The position numbers were made by a program, and so were the translations under genes. Positions 1 through 11,645 of a stretch of 64,000 nt of DNA are shown here, one piece after another. The notes beneath the pieces are model-generated. The model worked only from the letters and a program-made list of their open reading frames with translations. It had not been told where the DNA came from and did no database searches. The stretch spans positions 22,544,509-22,608,508 of the forward strand of contig OY754475.1 in NCBI GenBank assembly GCA_963575645.1. Direction: 5' to 3'. The first letter of the stretch is position 1. Each line of letters starts with the position of its first letter. Source of the DNA: Xanthostigma xanthostigma. Its lineage: Eukaryota; Arthropoda; Insecta; Raphidioptera; Raphidiidae.

Positions 1-199
1 ATATATGATAACTTATCGATAAGCAGCTGAGCTAAACATATGAAAGATAATCCCAACAAACAAAAGAACGAATTTCTTAGAATCTTTGGTACGCGTGATT
101 CCGACAACAAAGCAACAAAATAACAAACAAGTACAGTTTATTGCTTAATGATGACGTATTGTTGTCGTTATTTAGAGTGTATCATTGTATGAGCAACAA

Positions 200-286
200 G
201 GTAAACCAATTATAGAGTTAAGTAATTTCGACGTTTTAAGGAGTTTGTCGTTATATCGAGTGACGTTAAATCGAGTTTACACTGTA
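200..286. mobile_element. Tigger/pogo-type right terminus (remnant)
   Basis: The stretch around 240-284 repeats 'cgttatatcgag / cgttaaatcgag' and ends in TTTACACTG followed by TA. This is the layout of the ends of the two Tigger-type elements at 10.0-10.8 and 25.2-26.1 kb. No matching left end is visible, so this is a truncated end or one whose partner lies outside the window. The class is inferred from the terminus alone. Confidence 0.4.
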
Positions 287-2890
287 TGAACCCACAAACC
301 TGAAAATCGACAAGATTTCGAAGAGTTATAATAGCCTATTTGATCGGAAGACCAGCCCGTAACTTCGAGCTGTTCTTCGACAATAGACTGTAGGGGCGAC
401 GCAACACGTTGAAGTCATATCGATCACATGTTGCTTCGGCACAATGGAAGAGTATGGCAATCATAGAGCAACACATATTCAGAGGTCGAAGAAATAGCGA
501 GAAATGATGCCGACGAAGACGCAGGGATCGGACGAGAACGAGACGCGTCGGACACAACGAGCAGTGTATACGCAGCGAAAGTACAACACAAACACTATTA
601 TAAAACCGACCGACATGGTATAATATTGTCGTAATGCGGGAGTGTCAAACATGGCGTCTCGCGGGCAATTCGCGACACATACTTGATCATTTTGTTACCG
701 TTCGAGCCGGCGTTGCCAGAGCCATACCGACTTTAAAAATACTAATAATATCCAGCAATCCTTCCGATTAAATGCGGACAGGAGAGGTGATTTTAGAAAA
801 AATTGTAAAATGTTCTTGCTTCAAGAAGAACATGTTATATAGTGTCATAAGTATCTTACACTCTATTTTCCTATATATCTGTTCTATTGTATATTTTATT
901 TTGATCAATTTATTACTGCTCTATTAATTATTTTAGATTCTAGTTTTTAATTTTTGTCATTTATTATTGTATGGCTTTGCGGCTTTTACCTAAATTTAAT
1001 AATAATAAATAGTCAAAGTGCCCGTCGGCAAAAATTTTACTGACAAATACTCTCCCCAAACTTTGTATATGGCTTCATTTCTATAACTTTTTTTGATTTT
1101 GGGGCGTTTTCCCTCTAAATTTTCCGAAACATTTCGTTTTGACGACATGTAAAAATTTATAGATGTTTGCTTTTTTAATTGGATAGCTTAAAAACTTCAA
1201 CCAAAACGCTAAAATAATGTTCTCTGACAAATAACATGGACCATTTAAAATGTCTGACGTCTCGAATATGTCGACATATTAGAGGTGTCAGACATTTTAA
1301 ATCGCAAGAAATGACCCGGGGTTCAAATAAGTTTGACACGCCCACTGTAATGTGCATATTGTCTGTACTATCAGTAGAAAGCACTATAAATCTGTGGCAG
1401 TAAAACGTGAGTGCCCATGTTGACAATTTTTTAAAACGAAACATTTTACATCATTTCAAAATAATAAATGTGTTTGATATATTATATCAGTGTAATAAAG
1501 AGAGTTTGCGCTGAAAGGTGTACGTTGGGTATATAAGCCATGGTTACACTTTTGTCGTAATAGTGTCAAAAGTGTCAACACTTTTTACATCTAATAGACT
1601 ATTAAGGAGGTTGATGCGTTACAGTCCCAATCAAAAGTAAGTCGAATTCTAAATGGGAACTTTTCCATAATAAATTTTTACAAAAGGTTATAAGTCGATG
1701 ATACCAATAAATTATTGTCATAAATGCATAAGTAAATATTTTTTTTTAATTATAATTAATTATTTCAGTATTTTACTTAATGGACTAACTTTTGAATTTT
1801 ATGTACAAAGTTAGGCTAAAAAAAATATGTAAATATCTGTATTTTACATATTTTTTGCAGTAAATAATTAAAAAAATAAATAAGAAGTAATAAAAATTAA
1901 AATTAAATCATTAAAAAGTTGAAAACTCAGTTAAAATTGTTAAAACTGTCAAGAATAAAAGTCCATAATCGATAAGTGCTAAGGTTTAATAATTGTTTTT
2001 ATTGATTAAAAGTCTCCTAATTAAATTGGAAAAAAATATTAAAATATGCGTAAGACATCGATGTTTTACATAGTTATTTTTCGGAACTGATGACATTATT
2101 TGGTTATTTGCAAAAAATAAAATGAACAGTTTGCATGCTAGGTTGATATATTTTCCATAAGACTACATGTAAAAGTTTTTTTAAATTTTTAACTTTATAA
2201 ATCTCCTAATGATTTTGAATTTTTTACAGAAAATTTTGTCATAAAAAAATCTTTAAAAAAAAACTTTATTTCAGATTTTTTTCATTATCTTCGTAAAACG
2301 GCTCAACCTCCTTAACTCTCGCAAAAAAAAACAAATTAATATTATTGCTCTTCGTTATTTTCTACGTTTTTTTTAATACTTCAGATTATTTGATACGCGA
2401 CAAAAAAAAATGGACATGAACAGTTTTGCATTGTGGTTACAGATGAAGTTGTACAAGCGCTCGGTATTGTGTTGCGGACAAACTTAAAACAAAAACAATA
2501 CGCCAGATTAGCCGCAGATTGTTCTCTAAAGTAATTCTCGGATCAAAACAAAGAAACGTTGCTAAATGGGTTTCTACATCGTTGAAAATAATGTTCCGAT
2601 AATCCTCAGTATTGAAGATTATACAGACGCTCGAAATCGGAGGTTAAAAGCGTCAAATACAAGCACCTAATTTATACTAATACTAGCTGCTCTCTTGTCG
2701 AACGCCCCGCACAAAAATATTTTATACACCCGTACTTCCACCATAAAATTACTGTACTTCCACCACGTGCTCAAATTTAGTCAGTTTATTTGAGTTTTTT
2801 ATTTCTCTTTAAAATAAAATACAGCTTGCGTTACTCAAGAACAGTGTAGTTTTTTCTTAGTGAAAGAATTTTTAGAATCGGTTCTATAGA
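287..2890. other. Intergenic, no gene recognised
   Basis: AT-rich DNA. The minus-strand open frame across 336-557 has no recognisable domain. About 2615-2645 carries a degenerate copy of the dispersed GACGCTCGACAACTGAGGTC motif. No terminal repeats, RNA genes or splice-linked frames are apparent. Confidence 0.5.
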
Positions 2891-2904
2891 TTATTTTACC
2901 ATTT

Positions 2905-3130
2905 TATAATATTAGTATAGATTATAAAGAAGGGTGTTTGTTTGTTTGCAGCGAAGAACGACTGAATCGATTTGAAAATTTCTTTCGCTGTTTTAAGTTT
3001 ACTCATTTTCGAGTAAGACAAAATGGGAGATGAGAAGTGATCGAAAACGTAAAGCAACACGGGAAAGTCGCATGCTATTTCTGATCTACGAGATACAGTA
3101 CAGCTAAAATATACGCGGACGAATCCGGGC
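2905..3130 (+). mobile_element. Helitron-like or related nonautonomous element end
   Basis: Starts 'ataatattagtatagatta', then 'gtgtttgtttgtttgca' and 'aatcgatttgaaaatttctt'. This wording is common at one end of a widespread insect repeat class often annotated as Helitron-like. A diverged inverse copy of the same end lies at 3955-4020, so 2.9-4.0 kb may be one composite element. The class is inferred from the terminal wording only. Confidence 0.35.
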
Positions 3131-3312
3131 ATTTATCAAAAAATTATCAGCAATTGCCTTTAAAAACTAATTTGTTTACGGCGTGAGTAAATATTACTTC
3201 ATTACATTTATATAATATCGAATTGATTAATTATTATTACGAAAACATGTCTTCGATACTATCTTAATTGGACAATAATTGACTATCTTATTACGTTTGT
3301 AAAAAAATTAAT

Positions 3313-3453
3313 CGCGCCTTCAGTAGATACTTGAGTTGAGTAATTAATAATATATCTATCTATCTAATTAAGGAAAACAATCATTATTATCTTTTTCCTT
3401 AATTAGGTAGATATATCATTAATTACTGTAAACAAGTACCTACTAAAGGCGCG
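3313..3453. repeat. Foldback element with arms of about 60 bp
   Basis: Left arm 3313-3376 begins CGCGCCTTCAGTAGATACTT. Right arm 3393-3453 ends ...AAGTACCTACTAAAGGCGCG. The arms pair along most of their length with several mismatches and small indels around a loop of about 16 nt. No protein-coding potential. Looks like a small palindromic MITE. Confidence 0.65.
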
Positions 3454-3640
3454 TTTAAACTTTCGCCAAGCGCAATACTATAAGATTAAAATTTAAAAAA
3501 ATATAAAAAACAATTTAATCAATGATAATTCTTACAGCAACAGGTTTATTATGGGGAGCAATACTTTTGAAATGAACATCCAACAATAAAATTACGTACA
3601 AATATTAAGAGCACTGTCATGGTTGAAACAAAAATAAAAA

Positions 3641-3770
3641 ATAGTTACTTCTTACCACAACAGTTTTATTAGCGGATGTACATTTCGGGAGTTTAGTGTT
3701 TGCTGAAGATGAGAGCATAGCTCCCGAAATGTACATCCGCTAATAAAACTGTTGTGGTAAGAAGAAACTA
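3641..3770. repeat. Foldback element with 50-bp arms
   Basis: Arms 3641-3691 and 3721-3770 (for example CCACAACAGTTTTATTAGCG and its complement) are nearly perfect around a 29-nt loop. The loop edge reads 'gctgaagatgag...agctcccgaaatgt', resembling the CTGAAGATG...GAAACGT wording also seen near 21.25, 24.65 and 30.2 kb. Confidence 0.75.
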
Positions 3771-4299
3771 TTATTTATTTTTTAATTTAATAAAATTACG
3801 AATTTCGCCCGAATTTGTAGTTTGCCGCCGTTTTTTCGTCGACTTGCGTTGCAAAATTGGGTCTCCAAGAAAAAGCGCTTTTATTCTAACGCGATAAATA
3901 AATATATAAACTGTGTCCATCTTGAAGGTCCGTTCTAAATATTGGTGAAAAAAAAAATTGAAATCGGGTGAGTAGTTTGACCTTACAAACTTTGCCTTTT
4001 TATAATATTATACTATAGATTATATTAATAGTTGCGTTACGCAATCAGAAAAAAATATTATAAAAATAGTTGATATGCAGATAACAAGGTGTGCAAAAAA
4101 TCATTAAATATGTTGACATACATAACTAATTTGTTAAAAATGATATTTTTTCAAAAACATTTATGCTCTTTATACAAGAAACGATTTATTAATTCATTAA
4201 TGTCAAATGTTAAACACGATTTTGATAAAAAAAAATTAAGCTTCCTAAGCTACCTATAATTAAACAATATTTTGTCGATACAAAATGTTTTAAATTGTA

Positions 4300-4640
4300 G
4301 ATAAAATCAGTAACTAAGATACGAAAAAAGAAGATAACAAACGACTACTTTTCAAACAATTAAGAGACGATAGACAACTAAAGACAAAAGACAATCACTT
4401 CACAAACAAACAAAAATTCAATCAACAATAAAACAACAAATTTCAGGCAACCATTAAGAAAAAAAGTAACAATCACAAAACTACAAAAAACAATCACTTC
4501 ACGAAGTCGCACCTAACAATAAAACCATCACTCTTCATACAACGAAAAAAAGTGACAATTGCAGGGACAAAAAATCACTTCACGACAAAAACAAAAAAAA
4601 AAAACAGAATAAAAAACATCTGCTACCAATCACAGAGTAG
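4300..4640. repeat. A-rich degenerate direct repeats
   Basis: Strongly A-rich plus strand in which 'acaatcacttcac' or close variants recur near 4392, 4490 and 4572, spaced roughly 80-100 bp apart with 'aacaaaa' filler. Probably an old tandem array or low-complexity spacer next to the CpG island. Confidence 0.4.
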
Positions 4641-5200
4641 GTAGTGTTTTTGAACAGACCTGTTGTCCGTCGACGTCGCCGTTCCGAGATGTGGCTGATA
4701 GAGAGAAGTGAGTGTGAGTTAGAGAGTTTATATTATTATATACCGTGCGTCCTTTATTTCGACCTGTTGTTGAATGCGAGAGCTCCAGCAAGCGACTGAT
4801 CCGGGCGGAGCGTCGAGGCGAGCTGCTTGCAAGCGGCCGACCCGCTCTACTGTTCGGGCGGCCGTGTCGGTCTGCAGAATCGCTCTCTGCCGCCGCCGCC
4901 TCCGCTTGCCCGTCGTCTATACGACGTGCTTTCTCAACGTTCTCGCTTGCCGTGGCTGCAAGTGTACACCTGGGTCGCGAAGAAACGCGTTTCGCGCAGC
5001 TCGAACGGGATTTCGGCCGATCGGACGCGTCTCGGCCGGTCCGCCGGCCATTCGCGGACGCGACCCGCAACACGCGGAGCTGTGAAAATAATGTCTATTC
5101 GCGATTCTGTCGTTGTCGGCGAATACCCCCTGCACCCTTCATCTCAAATCTTTTCCCCTCGCCTAAAAAACGGTTCGCGCTCTCCCGACGCTATTTTTAA
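4640..5200. promoter_or_regulatory. CpG-rich island, candidate promoter / first exon
   Basis: A sharp change to GC- and CpG-rich sequence inside AT-rich DNA. Several overlapping open frames on both strands have low-complexity R/A/S-rich translations with no domain, so they are probably composition artefacts. On the minus strand CAG|GTCTGT at about 4660 could be a splice donor, which would fit an untranslated first exon read leftwards. The right part (from 5122) is one arm of a large palindrome. Direction and downstream exons are unknown. Confidence 0.45.
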
Positions 5201-5507
5201 AGCTAGAGGGTTCTGGTAAACGCCAAATGAAAGACAAAGAATCAGACTACAGATCCTTCAGGCGAATTTTTTGAAAAAAAATCCTGAAAAAACTTACAAC
5301 CTTTTGAAAAAAATAATAAGTTACGTAATATTTCACACGTAGGCGAAACTGTTTTTCAAAAAATTCGCCTGAAGGATCTGTAGTCTGATTCTTTGTCTTT
5401 CATTTGGCGTTTACCAGAACCCTCTAGCTTTAAAAATAGCGTCGGGAGAGCGCGAACCGTTTTTAGGCGAGGGGAAAAGATTTGAGATGAAGGGTGCAGG
5501 GGGTATT
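5122..5507. repeat. Large near-perfect palindrome (arms about 156 bp, loop about 75 bp)
   Basis: Left arm 5122-5277 and right arm 5353-5507 are complementary along their whole length. The only difference I see is one base in an A/T run (six versus five). The left arm begins AATACCCCCTGCACCCTTCA inside the CpG island, so unique GC-rich sequence is duplicated in inverse orientation. A transcript across it would form a long double-stranded hairpin. It is either a very recent inverted duplication or an assembly artefact. Confidence 0.9.
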
Positions 5508-5569
5508 TGCAGGGACGAATACTCTTATGTCAGTAGCTCTGCAGATAAGCGAAGCGAAGAGAGAATATG

Positions 5570-5606
5570 GAGATTACAGACGCTCGAAAACTGAGGTCAT
5601 AAGCGT
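5570..5606 (-). repeat. Copy of dispersed GACGCTCGACAACTGAGGTC motif
   Basis: Reads GATTACAGACGCTCGAAAAC, then TGAGGTCATAAGCG. One of about ten copies in the window; the others are listed in the findings. Confidence 0.7.
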
Positions 5607-5607
5607 A

Positions 5608-6420
5608 AGAGGTAGGTTTTCAAATTGTTGCGTGCAACAGCAATTCATCGCGCTTACCGTGACTCTGCGCAACGCATTTGTTGCGAAAATATCGCAAGAA
5701 CGATTTATCAAAACCGCAGTGTACAAAGTTTACGTGTTGCCCGTATAGCTCCTCCTCTAAATGATATCGTCACATATATCGCATTCACTTCAACTATTTT
5801 AACATCTCTCTCTGCCAGCTTCCAAAATATGTTTTGGGGAATGTTGTCTGCTTTCGACAGCCTTCAAACAAACATGAGTAAAGATAACACAACAATCACG
5901 CAGGGAGAATTTATTACGATCGGATCTAGAATTTGCAAATCTTTTTGATTTAAGTGAAAAACCGGCATGATATAGATAGATAGATGTACATAATTTAGTG
6001 ACTCTATATTCTCTGTTACTTAGTCTTTTATTTTATTACTTAGAACTGTCGTTATTTTGTTTCTGTTAACGTTATTATTACTGTTACGTTTGAGAAGTAG
6101 GCTTTCGTTTGTGTGTTTAAATAATTTCCATCACGAACCAGAACAGTTTTGTTACAATATACCGTGTCTCAAGTAGTTTCACTGCACACAAATTCCACAA
6201 AATGAAATTCTCTCCGCTTATAAGAAAGCGTCGCGACGGCACGAGTCGACGCTGTACACTTTCCCCGGTCTTTGGAAGACACGTGTACAACACGGTTTTA
6301 TTTCTATAGATTACGGCCACCCACTAACCCATTTCCTTGGCCTGTGCTCGCGCCGTCGTCCCACACACACAGACCGACGGCACGACTCGTCGCGACAGCC
6401 GTGCGACGCTTCTATTTCAT
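5608..6420. other. Intergenic, no gene recognised
   Basis: Short open frames without recognisable domains. No terminal repeats or RNA genes seen. Confidence 0.45.
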
Positions 6421-6433
6421 TTATATCGTGCAT

Positions 6434-6535
6434 TACAGACGCTCGACAACTAACACCATTGGCGGAGGTCGGATTCGAACCCTCGACAATTGGACAAGCA
6501 CTCCAACCGGTCGCCAAATTGTTCGCAAACAGACT
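6434..6535 (-). mobile_element. tRNA-like SINE head
   Basis: On the minus strand the sequence contains TTTGGCGACCGGTTGGAGTG, similar to a Pol III A box, and about 35 nt later GGGTTCGAATCC, a canonical B box. These are followed by 'gacctccgccaatgg' and then GTTGTCGAGCGTCTGTAAT, a copy of the dispersed motif. The stems do not fold into a proper cloverleaf, so I call this a tRNA-derived SINE promoter and not a functional tRNA. Confidence 0.55.
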
Positions 6536-6539
6536 TAAG

Positions 6540-7227
6540 CAAGTACATAACCGGAAGCATAACTCGCAGGCGGCGCCAACCGATGGATTCGTGAACTTGG
6601 TTCCAAGTAAAAGATTAAATTCTATTGCTTCTCCGTATAGACGTAACTAATTAATACGGTTTTGTTTTGAAAAAAAAATGTTTTGCTGTCACAAAAACAA
6701 AGTAACTAGATAAAATTTCTTATTAAACCCGACACATACTAAACTATACGTTGGAAGTTTTCGAACTCTCGGTACAGCACTGGCCGTTTCAGGATAGAAT
6801 CACAGGTTAACCGAGAACGACTACGGGAACCGCGATTTAGACTTCTGGCTGTTTATTTATTTTTGTGGTACGGATAAGATGATGGAAAAAAATCCGTATC
6901 TCTGTTAGGTACAATTTTTTTTTGGAGACATGAACCGATTAAATAAGTGAGCTGTTTGGACACCCCCTCCTCCTTAGTGAATAGCGTTAATACAAATTTA
7001 ATAATATTAAAATATGTTATCTATTATAATAATCAATTAAAAAGTCGAATTAAGAATTAAAAAATTATATTTGGTGAGATTTTACCGGATCCCTCTCCGC
7101 CATTTTGAGCTCGCGTAATCAACGTCCCCTGTAACTCGCATGGCGGGAGATACGGAGCACATATGGTGGAAGCGACGGGACAGTTACGGAAATGTCGATG
7201 ACAAAAGGAACTTGATTATGCAAATAA
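6540..7227. other. Intergenic, no gene recognised
   Basis: AT-rich with no domain-bearing frame. No structured repeat recognised. Confidence 0.45.
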
Positions 7228-7492
7228 GATAAAATAGTTGGCAAAACCAAAAGTGCACATCCCGCAAGTTTTCCACTGTATGATAAAAAAATAACAATTA
7301 AAAAATATTTTTAATAAATTTAAAAAGATTTAAAAATTTAAAGAAATAAATAATTAAAAATTGAAAAAATATTTTTTTTAAGTTTGCAAAAATAAAAAAA
7401 ATTAAGAACTATACATAATATACTTAATATATAATTAATATCAAGTGGAATAAAATAAAACAAAATAAAAAGAAAAAAAAAGAAAAAACTCA

Positions 7493-7566
7493 ATGATCTC
7501 GTAAGGAATCGAACCCAGGACCTTATCCTTGGGGATCCAACGGCATAACCATTACGCCACAGCGCC
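7493..7566 (-). repeat. tRNA-like (Arg-like) sequence inside the 870-bp repeat
   Basis: Minus strand reads GGGCGCTGTGGCGTAATGGT, then TATGCC, and later GGTCCTGGGTTCGATTCC. A-box and B-box positions are right and the D arm is plausible. The T stem loses two pairs and the acceptor ends do not pair. The following strand is a T-rich run that could stop Pol III. A tRNA-derived Pol III promoter, not a usable tRNA gene. Confidence 0.6.
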
Positions 7567-7822
7567 CTACTTCGTGAAGTGGTGTTATCACGGTATAGAA
7601 GTGTAGCACTTGTTTTATGGATTACACTATATTTACACAGCAATTATTATATTGTTTTTTAAACTATTAGCTGTCAAAAAAATAATAAAATAAAACTGTT
7701 TATAAAAATTAAACTACTGAACACATTTTAGTGAATTTAAATAGGGTTCTGGTCTGATAGTAAACAAAGTGAATAAAATATAACCCAAGGCAATCCGACC
7801 AAAATTGCGATCTGTAGAGTCG

Positions 7823-7850
7823 TGACGTACGTACATACGTACATACGTAC
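7823..7850. repeat. ACGT/ACAT tetranucleotide microsatellite
   Basis: Run of (ACGT)(ACAT) type units. The matching array in copy B (27601-27643) is longer. Confidence 0.85.
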
Positions 7851-8095
7851 AGACCAACCGACAACTGCTGTTTGTGATTTTCAATTACAATTTTAATAGT
7901 ATTTATGAACTCGAATTGATTTAAAAATGGTTCTGTTTTATAGATTAGAATCTCCTCTTTTCAAAAAGCTTCAATTTGAATGGATTTCGTGTGAAATTAA
8001 CTTAGATATAACTTCTTATATGAACGAAAGTCAGCTCTGACGCACAAAGCGATAATAAAGCACATACCGCTAGTTTAGCGGTATGTGCAAAAGAT

Positions 8096-8557
8096 ATTGC
8101 ATACCCATAACAAGAAATTGCAACTATATGAATTAGTATCAGGCCTGGATAACCCTAGCTATTTGTTACGCGAAAACTTGGTGGGTGCGTCATAAGTTCG
8201 CGTCCGAGCGAGCGAAATAAGCAAAACGCGACGTTCACGTGTTCGAAGCCGCTGGACACTCGGTTCAACTTCTGCCAAGTAAAAAAAAAAACTTATCGGC
8301 GCGAAACTTCAGACCAGCGCCAATTTTTGTTTTTGTTACCAACACACAGACACGGGGGTCGGTTGGTAAATGCGGAGATTAAAATGTATTTATAGTCGTA
8401 TATGTATATATATAATATGTACGATGTTGTGTTCCCCAGGGAAGTCCGGGATAGAAACGGGAATATAGAGCCGACGTAGCCATTTCATTTTTGCAGGGTT
8501 TCTCTATATATAGAGTCCGTTCATTGACAAGTCAAGCCGGCGCAATCGAAACAAAAA
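8096..8557. other. Intergenic, no gene recognised
   Basis: No coding frame, RNA gene or terminal repeats found. Confidence 0.4.
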
Positions 8558-8757
8558 AAAAAATTGGTTGTCTGTAAAGTCGATTTACGGACGATAGTTT
8601 TACGTGATAACGTATTCCGCTCGAATATCATATTTAATAATACATAACCTAAATTTTAGTAGCTGTCAGGCGGAACGTGACACATTTCGGAACGTTACAC
8701 TTTTTCGTGCATGCAGCCGGTGTTTCATCAATTTATAAGACGTTATCACGTCAAAAA
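8558..8757 (+). mobile_element. 'ACGTGATAACG' MITE, copy 1
   Basis: Begins AATTGGTTGTCTGTAAAGTC, with TTTTACGTGATAACG close behind, and ends GACGTTATCACGTCAAAA. The two ends are inverted repeats of each other. Other copies: 19930-20626 (minus), 29873-30118, 55025-55284 and 58439-58662. No coding capacity. The superfamily is not decided because no clear target duplication is seen. Confidence 0.85.
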
Positions 8758-8887
8758 GCGAGTGTGCTTTAGACCACACGACTAAAGTAAAACTTCTTTA
8801 GCTCCATCTATATGTATAGAAAAATCAGTCTGACTGCCCTGGACTAAACATCGACAAAATAAATCAACGACCACCCCTTAACTTACA

Positions 8888-9161
8888 CCACGAAGTCTAT
8901 AACCAGGAGACCTAGCTTCCTACGCTTATCGTATTTCCAGACGGACCGTTTTCTGACGCACGCGAGATGGCGCTGTTATCACCACCCGGGAAAACTTCGG
9001 TTTTTTCCGTCTATTTTCGCCACAGTAACACCGAAGTTGTGTAACTTCACGGACACTACACACATGTAAGCCATGAACGTGTGTGCGTTACCCAGTAGCT
9101 GACGCCATATTGGTCCACACCGCTACGCTCAAGCTGGGTCTCCTGATAACAGACTTCGTGG
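8888..9161. mobile_element. MITE with CCACGAAGTCT terminal repeats
   Basis: Left end CCACGAAGTCTATAACCAGG at 8888 matches the complement of the right end (CCACGAAGTCTGTTATCAGG) at 9161, about 30 bp with a few differences. The 274-bp interior has no coding frame. Confidence 0.7.
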
Positions 9162-9463
9162 TTTATACCGACAGCGATTCAAAATGCTGCGAATGTGCGC
9201 TTCGGGATCTATGAAACTCCATTGTCGCAAAAATTCCGATCGCGACGTCAAACCGCGGCGTCGACTTGCAACATTCAGGAGCGGCGTCGCAACAATTGCA
9301 GCGTCGCGACGTCACGCAGTCTGTGAACCACTTGTTGCCCGTTCGCCGTCAAACTCGCACCGCTAAAACAAAAACTTCACTTTTTGATGGCTCGCATGTA
9401 CGACACACGTCAAACGCTTTTTACGACGTACAGTACGATCGAAAACAAAAGCACAGCGCGCGC

Positions 9464-9498
9464 GCGCGTGTTTATGTCTGTGTGTGTGTGTGTGTGAG
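9464..9498. repeat. CG/GT dinucleotide microsatellite
   Basis: (GC)n changing to (GT)n. Confidence 0.9.
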
Positions 9499-9671
9499 GA
9501 CGTGATCCTGTTTGCGATTGTGTTATTTGAAAGCAAAAGAGAAATAAAAGAAAGGAAAGTAGTCGTAAACACGTAACAAACATCAATTTTCAGGGTTCAC
9601 TACAGATTGTTCAGTGACGGTTTTTTGAAAGGTCGAATCGTGGCGACTGAATGCCTGAAGGAACACGAACT

Positions 9672-9984
9672 CAAAGGGTATTCGCGGTTAAGAGAGTAAA
9701 ATGCTCCCATTTTTTTATTTTATGTACCTATATAAAAGTACTTAATTGGGCTCAAAACAAAGGACAAGACAAGTCCCAACTCCCAAAAAATTTTTCGCCT
9801 AGCTAAAGACCCTAAAAACTTCTATTTTCTCATTGGAGGGCGAGAACAAAAATAAATTGTGAAAATAGTGGTTTTTAGGGTCTTTAGCTAGGCGAAAAAT
9901 TGTTTGGGAGTTGGAACTTTCCTTGGGCTTTGTTTTGCGCCTCGATAAGGGCATTTGATCCCCCTTAGCCGAGAATACCCTTTG
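9672..9984. mobile_element. 313-bp foldback MITE
   Basis: Outer terminal repeats are CAAAGGGTATTCGCGGTTAA on the left and the near-complement on the right (CAAAGGGTATTCTCGGCTAA read inward). Inner arms around 9778-9825 and 9867-9916 pair strongly, for example CGCCTAGCTAAAGACCCTAA. No coding frame and no clear target duplication. Confidence 0.8.
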
Positions 9985-10023
9985 TGAATTGACAGAGTCC
10001 GCCGACTAAATCGTGTACATATA

Positions 10024-10825
10024 CAGTGTAACCTCTCATAACGGACACCTCTAATGAGCGGACAGCTCTATTAGGCGGACACTATGTGATAGTCCGGAAT
10101 GAAGTACAAGAGAATTCCATAAGACATAATCTCTCTTGAGCGGACTCTCTCTTGGGCGGACGCGGACGCAATATTTAAGTACAAAACTTGTAAAATTCTC
10201 TCTTAAACGGACACAAAATAAAAAATGTTGCAACACGTTGCACTATAAAAAAATTATTTAGGCGAATTCATTACCATCGATAATAACTTATTAGTGGAAG
10301 ATGATGATGACACCTCTTTTAACAAAATTGTAAAAAAGGCGACAACCTGACGTTAGTTGAATCTGACGAGTCCGATGAAGAAATAACCATAACTGATCAA
10401 TCTAATGCTATAAGTTATCAGCAGGCCATTGGTATGTTGAAAACAATTACAGAATTTGCCAAAACTAAAGGAGATTCAACAGCAATGCAGATGTTATCTG
10501 ACTTGGAATTACATTTTCAAGACAACGTGCTTAAAACTAATACGCGTCAAACTACCATAATTGATTTTTTCAAGCCAACTAAGTTATACTTTTTATGTTT
10601 GATTTTTTGATTTCATACGTTGCATATTAATGTATATGAGAAAACAATAAAATTCTACCCTATTATGTAAATAAAAAATATGTATGTACATATTATGTAG
10701 TAGGTATGTATGTATCTACATACATAATAATATGTGTTTTTTATTTTTTCCCATACGCGGACACCTCTCTTAGGCGGACATATTTTAATAGTCCCGAAGG
10801 TGTCCGCTTAAGAGAGATTTCACTG
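10024..10825 (+). mobile_element. Tigger/pogo-type DNA transposon, internally deleted
   Basis: Ends are CAGTGTAACCTCTCATAACG on the left and the complement of CAGTGAAATCTCTCTTAAGC on the right, each flanked by TA (10022-10023 and 10826-10827), the target of Tc1/mariner-superfamily elements. The subterminal 'cggacacctc' wording repeats, as is usual for Tigger elements. At 802 bp it is far shorter than a full element; only the tail of the transposase remains. Confidence 0.85.
10249..10610 (+). pseudogene. Tigger-type transposase C-terminal remnant, frameshifted
   Basis: The first open stretch (10249-10350) encodes GEFITIDNNLLVEDDDDTSF and ends in TGA. A second frame (from about 10347 to the stop at 10610) continues with VESDESDEEITITDQSNAIS and ends near QTTIIDFFKP. 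Acidic linker, helical segment and a QTTI.DFF tail are typical of the C-terminus of Tigger/jerky-like transposases. The DNA-binding and DDE catalytic parts are gone, and a frameshift separates the two halves. Confidence 0.75.
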
Positions 10826-10827
10826 TA

Positions 10828-11645
10828 TTACACAATTAGATAGCTATAACTAGAATTTGTCCTGTCATCTAGTTGTCGCCTTTAACAAAAACTAGGTTAT
10901 AATTCAACGCATACACAAAGCAAGCTGCCATCTAACAAAATACTAGTAACTAAACTAAAGCCACGTTTAATCCAACGCACACAAACGTAACGTCGTCCCA
11001 TAAAAGTGTCGCGCCAATTAGATGTTTCACATCAATAAAATATTTCTTACTGTTTTAAAATGAAATAAAATAAACTGACTAACTAAAATGTTTATCAAAT
11101 CCAAAGTGAAACAATTACATGCAAACCTTCCATAGCAGCAGAGTGTGTTGAAAAAGTATGATTGGCAGCCCTGCGATCGCGTGAGCACAAACAAATATAG
11201 GATGCGACCGATAATGTCTTTGTACTGTCGAACAAAACAACACTTTGATTTGATAAAAAAGCGAAAGTAAATATGCATGTACCAAAGCCGCCTATCTACT
11301 ATACCGCCAAGCAGCGCAATAAATACCTACAACCGCGTAATTCCCTCACTGAAAGTGAGAGGTTGTATAATACCTCGCACTCAGGCCCAGATTCGTCCGG
11401 GTAGATTTAGAATAATCATGAGCAACCACTTCACATCGAGGCGATCGGTAGATCGCCGTGTTCGTCGGACAGAAAATCTACTGAAAAGCCTTATTTACGG
11501 GAATACAAATACATTTTGCCTATTTATTTTTACACCGAGAGATGGCGTTACATACAATTATCATCATAGTCTCATTTACGCAAGTCGAAATTTTTGTATT
11601 GCTTTTCAAGGGAATTTAGAAGTTCTTACGTCACCGAGGCTTAGA
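10828..11645. other. Intergenic, no gene recognised
   Basis: AT-rich, with short domain-less open frames (for example plus strand 11277-11663). No structured repeats recognised. Confidence 0.4.

Larger units (their letters stand above)
7228..8095. mobile_element. 870-bp dispersed repeat, copy A
   Basis: This segment is found again, inverted and very similar, at 27364-28237. The shared sequence runs from ATAAAATAGTTGGCAAAACC to a terminal palindrome GCACATACCGCTAG...GCGGTATGTGC at 8062-8095. Between them lie a tRNA-like unit (7493-7566, minus), T/A-rich stretches, a tetranucleotide array (7823-7850) and no coding frame. Ends in hairpin plus an internal Pol III-like promoter suggest a nonautonomous element. 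No target duplication is obvious. Confidence 0.75.

Noticed and set aside
4630-5219. Several overlapping open frames of 100-150 codons on both strands
   Set aside because: They overlap in four frames within a GC-rich block, are R/A/S-rich and have no domain; stop codons are simply rare in such composition.
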